Below, piece by piece: positions 24,302 to 31,934 of a DNA stretch of 64,000 nucleotides. The stretch comes from Bog-159 sp963709155 (GTDB taxonomy: Bacteria > Acidobacteriota > Terriglobia > Bryobacterales > Bryobacteraceae), in assembly GCA_963709155.1 (NCBI GenBank), contig CAVPVD010000007.1:2108001-2172000 (forward strand), read 5' to 3'. Below the pieces are notes generated by a model that was not told where the DNA came from, ran no database searches, and worked only from the letters and a program-made list of their open reading frames with translations. A program made the position numbers and the translations under genes. How positions within the stretch are numbered: position 1 is the first letter of the stretch; each line of letters opens with the position of its first letter.

Positions 24302-25678
24302 CTACAGCTTCGGTACGGGGACTTCCGCCGGCAAAAGCGCCTGGGCCACGCGTAGAATCGACGCTTCGGCGAAGGGGGGCCCCACGATCTGCAGCCCGAT
24401 GGGCAGGCCGCGGCGGTCCGCACCGTATGGAATCGATACCGCGGGCAGGCCCAACGGATTGATGGCGCGGACCAGACGGGTGGCGGCCAGCCGCACGTCC
24501 TCATTCTGGCCGGACACGGCAACCGTGGTTTCGCCGATGCGCGGGGCGGTGATGGGGGTAGTGGGGATGAACAGGCAATCCACGCGCGACCAAAGGGCGG
24601 CGAATTCGCGCTGCATGGCCCGCCGCAAACGTTGCGCGTTGATGTAGTCGGTAGCCGGGAGCAGGCGGCCCTGATCGAGGAGCGCCAGCACGTCCGCGCC
24701 GATGCGGTCGCGCTGCTCCAGATGCGGCTCCAGCAGGGCGGAAGCTTCCGCCAGCAGGATCAGGCGCGCCACGGTGTTGATCGCGGCGATATCCGGCACG
24801 GTTAGCGGAACGATTTCGGCGCCCAGCGATGCGGCGGCATGAAACGCGGCGCGCACCGCGGAATCCACGTCGGGGTCGAGGCGTTCGAAGTAGAAGTTCT
24901 CCGGCATGCCGATGCGCAGACCGCGGATAGACGGCTCGAGATCCGGCACGTAATTCTCCACCGGCCGGCGAGAAGATGTTTCGTCGCGAGGGTCATAGCC
25001 GGCGATCACGTTGAGCACCGCTCCGGCATCGCGGACAGAGCGCGTCAGCGGGCCCATGTGGTCCAGCGAAAAGCCCAGCGGCATCGTCCCGAAACGGCTG
25101 ACACGGCCATAAGTGGGCTTCAATCCGACCACACCACAGAAGGATGCGGGAATGCGTATGGAGCCGCCGGTGTCGCTTCCCATAGCCATGGAAACCATGC
25201 CGGCAGCCACGGCCGCACCCGATCCGCCGCTCGAGCCGCCCGGGATACGGTCGCGGTCCCATGGGTTTTTGATCGCGCCGAAATGCGGGTTGCTGGAGGT
25301 GATCCCATAGGCCAACTCGTGCATGCCGGTCTTACCCACCAGGATCGCGCCGCCGCTTAAGAGCCACTCGACCACGGTGGCGTCATAGCCGGGCACATGA
25401 TCGGCGAACAGGTTCGATCCGCCGGTCGTGCGCACGCCTTTGGTGAAGAACAGATCCTTGACGGCAATGGGGATACCATGCAGCGGGCCGTGGCCTTCGC
25501 CCCGGGCCAGGTCCTGGTCGGCCTGTTTGGCCCGTTCGCGGGCGGCGCCGGCCAGCACGGTTTGCATGGCGTTGGTGGAGGGGTTCAGCCGCTCGATGCG
25601 CTGCAGCGCGGCGTTGGTAAGTTCCACCGACGAGACGTCGCGGCGGCGCAAGGCGGCAGCGGTTTCGAGCAGCGTCAC
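24302..25678 (-). CDS. Amidase-signature enzyme (GatA-like)
   Basis: 458 residues. The Ser-cisSer-Lys triad is visible: lysine in GIPIAVKDLFFTKGV, cis-serine in IPGGSSGGSGAAVAAGM, nucleophile in GSDTGGSIRIPASFCG; then GLKPTYGRVSRFG and IGLQIVGPPFAEASIL. It closely resembles glutamyl-tRNA(Gln) amidotransferase subunit A and free amidases. A tiny GatC-like protein is encoded immediately upstream, overlapping its GTG start (GTGA), but no gatB is in the window. It could be a stand-alone amidase with an accessory subunit or a GatA-derived paralogue; I favour a catabolic amidase. Confidence 0.9.
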   Translation of the reverse strand: MTLLETAAALRRRDVSSVELTNAALQRIERLNPSTNAMQTVLAGAARERAKQADQDLARGEGHGPLHGIPIAVKDLFFTKGVRTTGGSNLFADHVPGYDATVVEWLLSGGAILVGKTGMHELAYGITSSNPHFGAIKNPWDRDRIPGGSSGGSGAAVAAGMVSMAMGSDTGGSIRIPASFCGVVGLKPTYGRVSRFGTMPLGFSLDHMGPLTRSVRDAGAVLNVIAGYDPRDETSSRRPVENYVPDLEPSIRGLRIGMPENFYFERLDPDVDSAVRAAFHAAASLGAEIVPLTVPDIAAINTVARLILLAEASALLEPHLEQRDRIGADVLALLDQGRLLPATDYINAQRLRRAMQREFAALWSRVDCLFIPTTPITAPRIGETTVAVSGQNEDVRLAATRLVRAINPLGLPAVSIPYGADRRGLPIGLQIVGPPFAEASILRVAQALLPAEVPVPKL

Positions 25679-25869
25679 TCGGCGGCCTCCGGATTCGCGC
25701 GGAAGGCCAGGGCCGGCTCCACTTCCGGGGGCAGAGCGCGCGCCAGGGGACGAAAGTCGGCCTCCAGGGCATCCAGCGTGTGGGCCATGCGCTCCAGGAC
25801 GGCGTCCGGAATGGTCAAGCCGCTAGCCTTCGCTATCTTTTTCCAGTCCTTGTTGGAAGTGGTGCTCAT
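25675..25869 (-). CDS. Small GatC-like amidase partner
   Basis: 64 residues. The C-terminal half LDALEADFRPLARALPPEVEP and AFRANPEAAE resemble the belt region of GatC, which wraps around GatA in the tRNA amidotransferase. The N-terminus (DWKKIAKASGLTIPDAVLERM) would be the first helices. Its position directly before and overlapping the amidase supports a subunit role. Its first 47 bases overlap the 3' end of the yihY-like gene in another frame. Confidence 0.6.
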   Translation of the reverse strand: MSTTSNKDWKKIAKASGLTIPDAVLERMAHTLDALEADFRPLARALPPEVEPALAFRANPEAAE

Positions 25870-26704
25870 TTTGACTCTCCATTCGGGCGGCCCATTGGGC
25901 GGCGGCCAGGACGATCATGGCTGAAGCGAAGCCCCAGATGAGAATAGTTGCGGAGTTGCGGAAGACGCCGTATTCGCGCTCCAGCTTGACACGCAGGAGC
26001 GGCCAGATGAGCAGGAACACGTACTTCATGCCTTCGAGGACCAAGCCGGCCAGAATCGCCACCGGGGCCACGCGCGCGGCGGGGATGCGGCGGTTCGGCA
26101 GGATCCAGTAAATCAGGAACAATACCACGATGCCGATAGGGATGGCAGCGACTTTGAAGATCAGCAGTTGGACCCAAAGTTCCAAGCGTGCGTGGGAACT
26201 GCTGAGGCTGCGCGCCCATGCGGCGTTCATTCCCGTGAGGACCAGGGACAACAAGGCCAGTCCGCCGCACAGGAAGATCATGCCCAGGCTGACCAGTTGA
26301 TTGCGCAGGTAGGAGCGGTTGACGGTCACGCCCCAGGCGCGGTTGAGGGCCACCTCCAACGGCTCGAAAACGCCATTGGCAGTGATCAGCAGCAGCAACA
26401 TGGCGATGGGCTGAAATGTGCTCCGCAAGGGCAGGTTGCGCTTCAGAAACGCGCCCAGGTCGCCGGGGAGGTAGTCGTTCATCGCGAGGTAGATGGCGTC
26501 AACGGCGGCCGGCCAGTGGAGTACGTCGCGGCAGAAAGACAGCATCACGTTGAGGAACGGATAGAACGAGAGCAGTACGCTGGCGGCTACAGCCAGGGCG
26601 TACACGTGCACCTCGGTTTGCATGCAGTAGCGCAACGTGCCGCGGCAAGCGTCCGCCGCGCGAGACCAGCGGCTGGGTGGGGCCGGAGAGAAGATCGTCG
26701 CCAA
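25823..26704 (-). CDS. YihY/BrkB-family inner-membrane protein
   Basis: 293 residues with about six transmembrane segments, including ALAVAASVLLSFYPFLNVML, IAMLLLLITANGVFEPLEVAL, LGMIFLCGGLALLSLVLTG, VAAIPIGIVVLFLIYWILP and ATILIWGFASAMIVLAAAQW. The FEPLEVALNRAWGV and NRRIPAARVAPVAILAGLVLE stretches (read separately) match the YihY/BrkB family (once called RNase BN, now seen as membrane proteins of unclear role). It has no catalytic site. It is the first gene of a tight minus-strand run that continues with the GatC-like and amidase genes. Confidence 0.88.
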   Translation of the reverse strand: MATIFSPAPPSRWSRAADACRGTLRYCMQTEVHVYALAVAASVLLSFYPFLNVMLSFCRDVLHWPAAVDAIYLAMNDYLPGDLGAFLKRNLPLRSTFQPIAMLLLLITANGVFEPLEVALNRAWGVTVNRSYLRNQLVSLGMIFLCGGLALLSLVLTGMNAAWARSLSSSHARLELWVQLLIFKVAAIPIGIVVLFLIYWILPNRRIPAARVAPVAILAGLVLEGMKYVFLLIWPLLRVKLEREYGVFRNSATILIWGFASAMIVLAAAQWAARMESQNEHHFQQGLEKDSEG

Positions 26705-26733
26705 GACACTAGCTTAGCGCGGCCCCTTGGATG

Positions 26734-26752
26734 GCGGGCAATTCTGCCCCGG
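26734..26752. repeat. Isolated partial hairpin module
   Basis: GGCGGGCAATTCTGCCCCG, a single module of the type also seen at 1074-1092 and 55580-55600. It sits between yihY and the second copy of the dispersed unit. Confidence 0.55.
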
Positions 26753-26805
26753 CGTCCCCTCATTATCCGCGGGCAATTGACGATCAAAGCCTATCTGGGT
26801 GAATC

Positions 26806-26915
26806 TATTGGTGCTGGGTTCCCGGTGCTGGGTTGCGGGTGGTGGGTTGCGGGTGGTGGGTTGCGGGTTGCGGGTGGGTGGGTTGCGGGTTGCGGGTGGT
26901 GGGTTGCGGCTGCCA
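26806..26915. repeat. G-rich tandem repeat (GGGTTGC/GGGTGGT type)
   Basis: Regular repeats on the plus strand built from GTGGGTTGCGGGTG units, with variants GGGTTGCGGGTTGCGGG and GGGTGGGTGGG. Copy number and unit phase differ from the tract in copy 1, so it has expanded or contracted since duplication. Strong G-quadruplex potential on the plus strand. Confidence 0.85.
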
Positions 26916-26993
26916 AATGGTTGGTTATGGGACAGATTGGGCGGACTGCTTGGGGTCGTTTGCCAGGTTGTCAAAGATCAGGGGGGCAGGGAG

Positions 26994-27581
26994 CTAGCGG
27001 GTATCCTGGGCGAGGGCCGCGCACGATAGCGGCTGGGCGCCCGGGGCGCTGGACATTACGTATGCGGGCGGCGGGGCGGGCCGGTGGGCGGGAGTTGTGA
27101 CGGCGGGTTCGGTGTGCACCGGCTGCACAGGCTCAGGCTGAGTGAACTCCGGCTGGGGGCGGGCGCGGCGCTCGTTTTGCAACTGCTTCAGTTCGCGCAT
27201 GGCGGTACTGAAAGAACGCTCGAGGCGGGCGCGCTGGGCCGAGACGCGATCGAGCAGGGCGAATTGTCTTGCTCCCGGCTCGGTGGCGGCAAAGACGCTC
27301 TCTTCAATCCTATCCGTGCGCATGAGCAGCCAATGGGCGACGGCCATGCGTTCCAGCAGGATTCTTTCGGTGGGGGCTTGGGGTTGCCACTCGGATTCGA
27401 GGACAACCCAGAGCTGCTGGTAAGCGGCTGCATCTTCGTGGATGAGGACAACGTCGCGGGCGCGGAGTCCGAAGGTGAGGGCGTTGAGGCGGACGGCGGT
27501 TTTGCCTTCCGGGGAGACCGGGCCGGTGGAATGTTGCGCGTTCTGGCGGTTGGCCTGGTGTTGTTTGCTAGAAATCAGCAT
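26994..27581 (-). CDS. Dispersed-unit protein of unknown function, copy 2
   Basis: 195 residues with the same layout as the copy at 5378: QNAQHSTGPVSPEGK, RLNALTFGLRARDVVLIHED, a helical middle, and a Pro-rich tail (PAHRPAPPPAYVMSSAP). Differences from copy 1 are scattered substitutions plus one residue deleted in the Pro-rich tail; the reading frame is intact in both, which argues for selection on the protein. AAGGA precedes the ATG at the same spacing. Function unknown. Confidence 0.8.
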   Translation of the reverse strand: MLISSKQHQANRQNAQHSTGPVSPEGKTAVRLNALTFGLRARDVVLIHEDAAAYQQLWVVLESEWQPQAPTERILLERMAVAHWLLMRTDRIEESVFAATEPGARQFALLDRVSAQRARLERSFSTAMRELKQLQNERRARPQPEFTQPEPVQPVHTEPAVTTPAHRPAPPPAYVMSSAPGAQPLSCAALAQDTR

Positions 27582-27731
27582 GAGTTATTCCTTGCGGTTG
27601 GATTTGGATTTGGGGATGGGATGAGGCGTCCATACCCGATTTCATTTTAGGGCCGAGGTGGATGGGGAACGGCGGTATGTGGAAGACAGGGGATTAATAA
27701 GTGGTGCGGGCGCAGTTAGATGCAGGGGCGG

Positions 27732-27737
27732 ATTATA
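27732..27737 (-). promoter_or_regulatory. Putative -10 box of dispersed-unit gene, copy 2
   Basis: TATAAT on the minus strand at the position equivalent to 6112-6117 in copy 1. Confidence 0.4.
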
Positions 27738-27765
27738 TTTCGCAGATCGGTGATCGTATACCGGC

Positions 27766-27811
27766 AGCGGGACTTAAAAGCCCCGCCGGCACGCTGAAGC
27801 GTGCGCCACGG
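27766..27811. repeat. Palindromic hairpin pair (locus 6)
   Basis: AGCGGGACTTAAAAGCCCC (one mismatch breaks the stem relative to loci 2-4) followed by GCACGCTGAAGCGTGC and GCCACGG. It forms the right end of copy 2 and lies nine bases from the stop of the small membrane protein gene. Confidence 0.9.
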
Positions 27812-27820
27812 GCGCGGCCA

Positions 27821-28090
27821 TCAGGCGTGGCGCGGCAGGCCGGTATGGCGATGAAAGCGATGCACGAAGGGCCCGGCCAATCCCCAAATCATCAGGAACA
27901 GGAACACGGAGCCATAGATCAGGTCGCGGCTGGGACCTGCCCAGCCCGGTAGCGGCGGCGAGCACCCGACGGCCAGGGCCGCAATCACGCCAAGTACATG
28001 CCAGTACCAGCGCGCATGGAAAAGGTAGACGAAAACCAGGGCGAGAACGACGGAGAAGCCGTAAACCACGTACACCAACATAGTAGACAT
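27821..28090 (-). CDS. Small inner-membrane protein, unknown function
   Basis: 89 residues, three predicted transmembrane segments: YVVYGFSVVLALVFVYLF, WHVLGVIAALAVG and DLIYGSVFLFLMIWGLAGPF. The AGGAGTGCACC sequence ahead of the ATG at 28090 is a good ribosome site and sets the start. It is transcribed divergently from the hydrolase gene. I do not recognise the family. Confidence 0.6.
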   Translation of the reverse strand: MSTMLVYVVYGFSVVLALVFVYLFHARWYWHVLGVIAALAVGCSPPLPGWAGPSRDLIYGSVFLFLMIWGLAGPFVHRFHRHTGLPRHA

Positions 28091-28126
28091 GGTGCACTCC
28101 TGCCTGTATTCTAACGCCAAAGCAGC

Positions 28127-28132
28127 TATACT
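28127..28132 (+). promoter_or_regulatory. Putative -10 box of CocE/S15 hydrolase gene
   Basis: TATACT ending eight bases before the ATG at 28141, so transcription would begin at or next to the start codon. Confidence 0.4.
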
Positions 28133-28140
28133 GGCCTGAA

Positions 28141-30076
28141 ATGAACAACCTGACTCGTGGATTATTCTGCGTGTGCCTGTGGTCCGGGATCTCGGCGGGC
28201 CAAACGCCCTTATACCCTGCCCTGCCCAGCGAGACGCCGGCGAAATTCGTGGAGCCTACGGCCAGCTTCGACTACCTGAAGCGCGACGCGATGATCCCCA
28301 TGCGCGATGGCGTGAAGCTGCATACCGTGATTCTGGTGCCCAAAGGTGCGCATGGCGCGCCCATTCTGCTCACCCGCACGCCTTACGAGGCCAACGCCAT
28401 GGTCAGCCATGCGCATAGCACGCACCTGGGTCCAAGCCTGCAAGGCTACGACAACGCCACCGATGTGATCGTGGAAGGAGGCTACATCCGCGTGATCCAG
28501 GACGTCCGCGGCAAGTACGGCTCCGAAGGCGACTACGTCATGAACCGCCCGCTGCACGGACCGTGGAACCCCACACCCGTCGATAATGCGACGGACACTT
28601 ACGACACCATCGATTGGCTGGTGAAGAACATTCCCGAAAGCAACGGCAAAGTCGGCATCCTGGGCATCTCGTACGACGGATTCCTCCCCTTGATGGCCCT
28701 GGTGAATCCCCATCCGGCGCTCAAGGTTTCGATTCCCATGAATCCGATGGTGGATGGCTGGAGAGGCGACGACTGGTTCCACAACGGTGCCTTCCGGGAA
28801 CTCTCCAACCTGGATTACATTCTGGATCAGGAGGCCACCCGCGCCTCCGACGTGAAATGGTTTACGAGCTGCTACGACGACTATGACACCTACATGCGCG
28901 GCGTGTCGGCGGGCGAGGTGGCGCGCGCGCACGGTCTCGATCAAGTCGGTTTCTGGCGGAAGGTCGCGGAACACCCCAGTTACGACGCATTCTGGCGCGA
29001 TCAAGCCGTGGACCGGGTGCTGGCGGCGGAACCGCTGAAGGTTCCGGTAATGCTCGTTCGACAGCCTTTGGGACCAGGAAGATATTTACGGCGCGATGGC
29101 CGTCTACAAAGCGATCAAGCCGAAAGATACGGGCAATGACAAGGTATTCCTGGTGCTCGGGCCGTGGTTTCACGGCCAGGAGATCGGAGAGGGCAGCGCG
29201 CTCGGCCCGGTGCGTTTCGGCAGCGATACGGCACTCTATTTCCGGCGCGAAATCCTGCGCCCGTTCCTGGATCAATATCTGAAGGATGGAGCGCCCAAGG
29301 CCGACGTGCCGCCCGTTTCCGCGTTTGAGACCGGCACCAATTCGTGGCGGCGGCTACCGGCGTGGCCGGCGGGATGCGCGAGCGGCTGCGCCATCCATCC
29401 GCAGCCTCTGTATCTCACGGCGGGGATGAAGGCAAGCTTCGCGGCGCCCAGCCAGGGCGGCACGGAATTCGAGGAATACGTTTCCGATCCCGCCAAGCCC
29501 GTGACCTTCCGCACGCGTCCCATCGGCGAAGACAAACGCAAGACCTGGTCGCAATGGCTGGTGGACGATCAGCGCGAGCCATCCGGGCGGCCGGATGTTC
29601 TGGCGTTTGTCACGGACGTATTGAGCGCGCCGGTAAAGATCAGCGGCGAGCCCGTGGCCAACCTGATGGCTTCGACCAGCGGCACCGACTCGGATTGGGT
29701 GGTGAAGCTGATCGACGTATATCCGGACGAGGTAGCGGCGGAACCGGCCATGGGCGGCTATCAACTGATGATTTCGGCGGACATTTTTCGCGGGCGGTAT
29801 CGCGAGAGTTTGGAGACGGCCAAACCGATCGCGGCGGGAGAAGCGCTGCGCTACCGCTTCAACCTGCCCACGGCGAACCACGTGTTCCGGCCGGGGCACC
29901 GCATCATGGTGCAAGTGCAATCGAGCTGGTTTCCGCTGTACGACCGGAACCCGCAGACTTTCGTGCCCAATATCTTCTGGGCGAAGCCGGAAGATTACAA
30001 GAAGGCCGTGCAACGCGTGTATCATGCGCCGGGCCGCGAGAGTTACGTGGAACTGCCCGTGGTCAGCGCGCCGTAG
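28141..30076 (+). pseudogene. CocE/NonD (S15 family) hydrolase, frameshifted
   Basis: Together ~645 codons of a secreted X-Pro dipeptidyl-peptidase/CocE-type alpha/beta hydrolase. The first part (to ~29055) has a signal peptide (GLFCVCLWSGISAGQ), RDGVKLHTVILVP, the VIQDVRGKYGSEGDY region and the nucleophile elbow VGILGISYDGF with Ser at ~177. After KVPVMLV the frame runs into RQPLGPGRYLRRDG and stops at 29139. One base along, DSLWDQEDIYGAMAVYKAI continues the protein to 30076, including LVLGPWFHGQE and the C-terminal jelly-roll domain. A single-base indel near 29056-29062 explains this. It may be a true pseudogene or a sequence error; the rest is intact. Confidence 0.85.
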
Positions 30077-30078
30077 CG

Positions 30079-30432
30079 TCAGCCCTCGCCGGCCGGCCAC
30101 ATCACGCGGGCAATCGCGCCGGTCAGTTGCTTCCACCGGGATTCCTCCGCCACGAGTTGCTTCTTTCCGGCAGGCGTGAGGGAATAATACTTGAACTCCC
30201 GCTTTTGATCTTTCGCGGCGGTCTCCCACCTGGCGGAGATCCAGCCTTTGCGCTCCAGCCGGTGCAGCGCGGGATAGAGCGACCCATGCTCGACCTGCAG
30301 CAGATCGTCGGTGGTGCGTTGAATGTGCTTAGCGATCTGGTGCCCGTGCGCCGGGCCGAACAGCAGCGTGCGCAGGATCAGCATATCCAGCGTTCCTTGC
30401 AGCAATTCGATACGGCCGGTTTCTTTGGGCAT
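30079..30432 (-). CDS. PadR-family transcriptional regulator
   Basis: 117 residues: LLQGTLDMLILRTLLFGPAHG begins the winged helix, followed by HGSLYPALHRLERKGWISARWE and the KREFKYYSLTPAGKKQL wing, the standard PadR pattern. In Acidobacteriota these repressors usually control nearby transporter or membrane genes; here the divergent neighbour is the multicopper oxidase, a possible target. The ATG at 30432 is the family start; longer frames are antisense to the oxidase gene. Confidence 0.92.
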   Translation of the reverse strand: MPKETGRIELLQGTLDMLILRTLLFGPAHGHQIAKHIQRTTDDLLQVEHGSLYPALHRLERKGWISARWETAAKDQKREFKYYSLTPAGKKQLVAEESRWKQLTGAIARVMWPAGEG

Positions 30433-30510
30433 GCAGCGCTCGTAATATTCTACCTGGAACGCGGCCGCCAAGGTAGACAGCCTACCGCTCCCGATCGCGT
30501 ATCCGGCCGG

Positions 30511-30516
30511 TACAAT
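30511..30516 (+). promoter_or_regulatory. Putative -10 box of multicopper oxidase gene
   Basis: TACAAT nine bases before the ATG at 30526, within the 93-base divergent region shared with the PadR gene. Confidence 0.35.
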
Positions 30517-30525
30517 GAACCAAGT

Positions 30526-31887
30526 ATGCGGATGGATCGGCGCGATTTCCTGGCGGCCATGGCCACACCGGCAAGCTGCGGTCTGGCGTCGCGTCTGGCG
30601 GCGCAGATCGCGAGCGGAAACTCCAAGCCGGATATCACCCTGCGCATCTCGCCCGTCGAGGTGGAGATCGCGCCCCGCCGGACCATCAAAACGATCGGAT
30701 ACAACGGTTCGTTTCCAGGGCCGGTGCTGCGCATGCGCGAGGGCCGGCCGGTGACGGTGGAAGTCCATAACGAAACATCCAGCCCGGAGATCGTGCACTG
30801 GCACGGCCTGTTTATTCCCTCCGCAGTGGATGGCTCAGAGGAAGAGGGCACGCCGCTGGTCCCCGCGCACGGCTCCCGGCGCTACACTTTCACGCCTCGC
30901 CCGGCGGGGACACGGTGGTATCACACGCATGTCTCCGCCGGACGGAATCTGAAGCGGGCCACTTACACCGGACAGTACGGATTCCTGTATGTGGAACCAA
31001 AGAGCGAACCGGGGCAGTATGACGCGGAGGTTTTTCTGGCGCTGCACGGGTGGGATCCTTATCTCGGAACGATGGGCTCGGACGAGAGCTCGCTCGAAGT
31101 CATCTACCAGAGTTTTACGGTCAACAGCCACGCGCTGGGGTTCGGCGAGCCGATACGGGTCAAGGCCGGCCAGAAGATCCTGTTTCGCATCTTGAATGCA
31201 AGCGCTACGCAGGCGCACCGGCTGGCGGTGGCCGGCCACCAGTTCGAGGTAGTCGCGCTCGATGGGAACCGGGTGCCTTCGCCGCGGGCGGTGGAGGTGC
31301 TCGATCTCGGCCCGGCGGAGAGAGTCGACGCCGTGGTCACGATGCGGCAGCCCGGCGTGTGGATCCTGGGCGAAGTAGACGACCACGTGCGAAATGCCGG
31401 CCTCGGCGTAGTTGTGGAATATGCGGATCGCGGCGGCCCGCCGCAGTGGAGCGCGCCATCCTCCGCGCCATGGGATTACACCCTCTTCGGACGGCCGGGC
31501 AGCGCCGTACAGGATGCCGAAGTGGTTCCGTTAGTCTTCCGGCAAAAGTTTGCCGGAAACCGCTGGGTGGACCACTGGACTATTAACGGAAAGTCGTTTC
31601 CCAAGACCGATCCGATCGTCGTGCAGGCGAACCGGCGGTACCGGCTGCGATTCGATAACCAGAGCGATGAAGCTCACCCGTTGCACTTGCACCGGCATTC
31701 ATTCGAACTGACGAAGTTCGCCGGCATGGCCACGGCGGGAGTGGTGAAGGATGTGGTGATGGTACCGGCACGCCGGCAGGTGGAAGCCGACTTCGTAGCG
31801 GACAACCCCGGAGCCTCGCTGCTTCACTGTCACATGCAGCTACACATGGACTACGGGTTTATGACGATGCTGCAATACGCGGGTTAG
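30526..31887 (+). CDS. TAT-exported multicopper oxidase
   Basis: 453 residues. Twin-arginine signal MDRRDFLAAMATPASCG, then cupredoxin domains with all four copper-ligand blocks: HWHG (91-94), HTH (133-135), HPLHLHRH (384-391) and HCHMQLH (434-440). These give one T1 and a T2/T3 trinuclear centre, so it should oxidise phenols or metal ions with reduction of O2 to water in the periplasm. The T1 axial position after HCHMQLHMDYGFM fits a Met ligand. It is divergent from a PadR regulator. A long antisense-style frame extending upstream is a shadow of the hydrolase. Confidence 0.93.
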   Translation: MRMDRRDFLAAMATPASCGLASRLAAQIASGNSKPDITLRISPVEVEIAPRRTIKTIGYNGSFPGPVLRMREGRPVTVEVHNETSSPEIVHWHGLFIPSAVDGSEEEGTPLVPAHGSRRYTFTPRPAGTRWYHTHVSAGRNLKRATYTGQYGFLYVEPKSEPGQYDAEVFLALHGWDPYLGTMGSDESSLEVIYQSFTVNSHALGFGEPIRVKAGQKILFRILNASATQAHRLAVAGHQFEVVALDGNRVPSPRAVEVLDLGPAERVDAVVTMRQPGVWILGEVDDHVRNAGLGVVVEYADRGGPPQWSAPSSAPWDYTLFGRPGSAVQDAEVVPLVFRQKFAGNRWVDHWTINGKSFPKTDPIVVQANRRYRLRFDNQSDEAHPLHLHRHSFELTKFAGMATAGVVKDVVMVPARRQVEADFVADNPGASLLHCHMQLHMDYGFMTMLQYAG

Positions 31888-31895
31888 GGAGGGCG

Positions 31896-31925
31896 GAAGC
31901 GGGGAGGCAGTCTCCCCGCTTCCCT
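31896..31925. terminator. Bidirectional hairpin terminator
   Basis: Perfect 11-bp stem (GAAGCGGGGAG / CTCCCCGCTTC) with five-base loop between the convergent multicopper oxidase and the His/Tyr-rich protein gene. T-richness downstream is modest (CCTTCTGCTTTCTT). Confidence 0.6.
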
Positions 31926-31934
31926 TCTGCTTTC

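Larger units (their letters stand above)
26771..27811. repeat. ~1-kb dispersed unit, copy 2
   Basis: Second copy of the unit at 5186-6190, same orientation, 21.6 kb away. It shares the left edge TGACGATCAAAGCCTAT, the G-rich tract (longer and more regular here), the 195-residue protein gene, the TATAAT box and the terminal hairpin pair. Flanking sequence outside these limits is unrelated between the two copies. Confidence 0.85.

Noticed and set aside
24302..25869. gatCA part of a tRNA amidotransferase operon
   Set aside because: No gatB nearby; the amidase reads equally well as a stand-alone enzyme, so the gat symbols were not assigned.
5186..27811. Insertion sequence with DDE or Y1 transposase in the ~1-kb unit
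   Set aside because: The encoded protein shows neither a DDE triad context nor the HUH/Tyr motifs of REP-associated transposases, and terminal inverted repeats typical of IS elements were not seen.
29344..31887. Very long plus-strand frame joining the S15 hydrolase region to the multicopper oxidase
   Set aside because: The 5' two-fifths are out of frame with the hydrolase and antisense to padR; only the part from 30526 has the oxidase's signal peptide and copper motifs.
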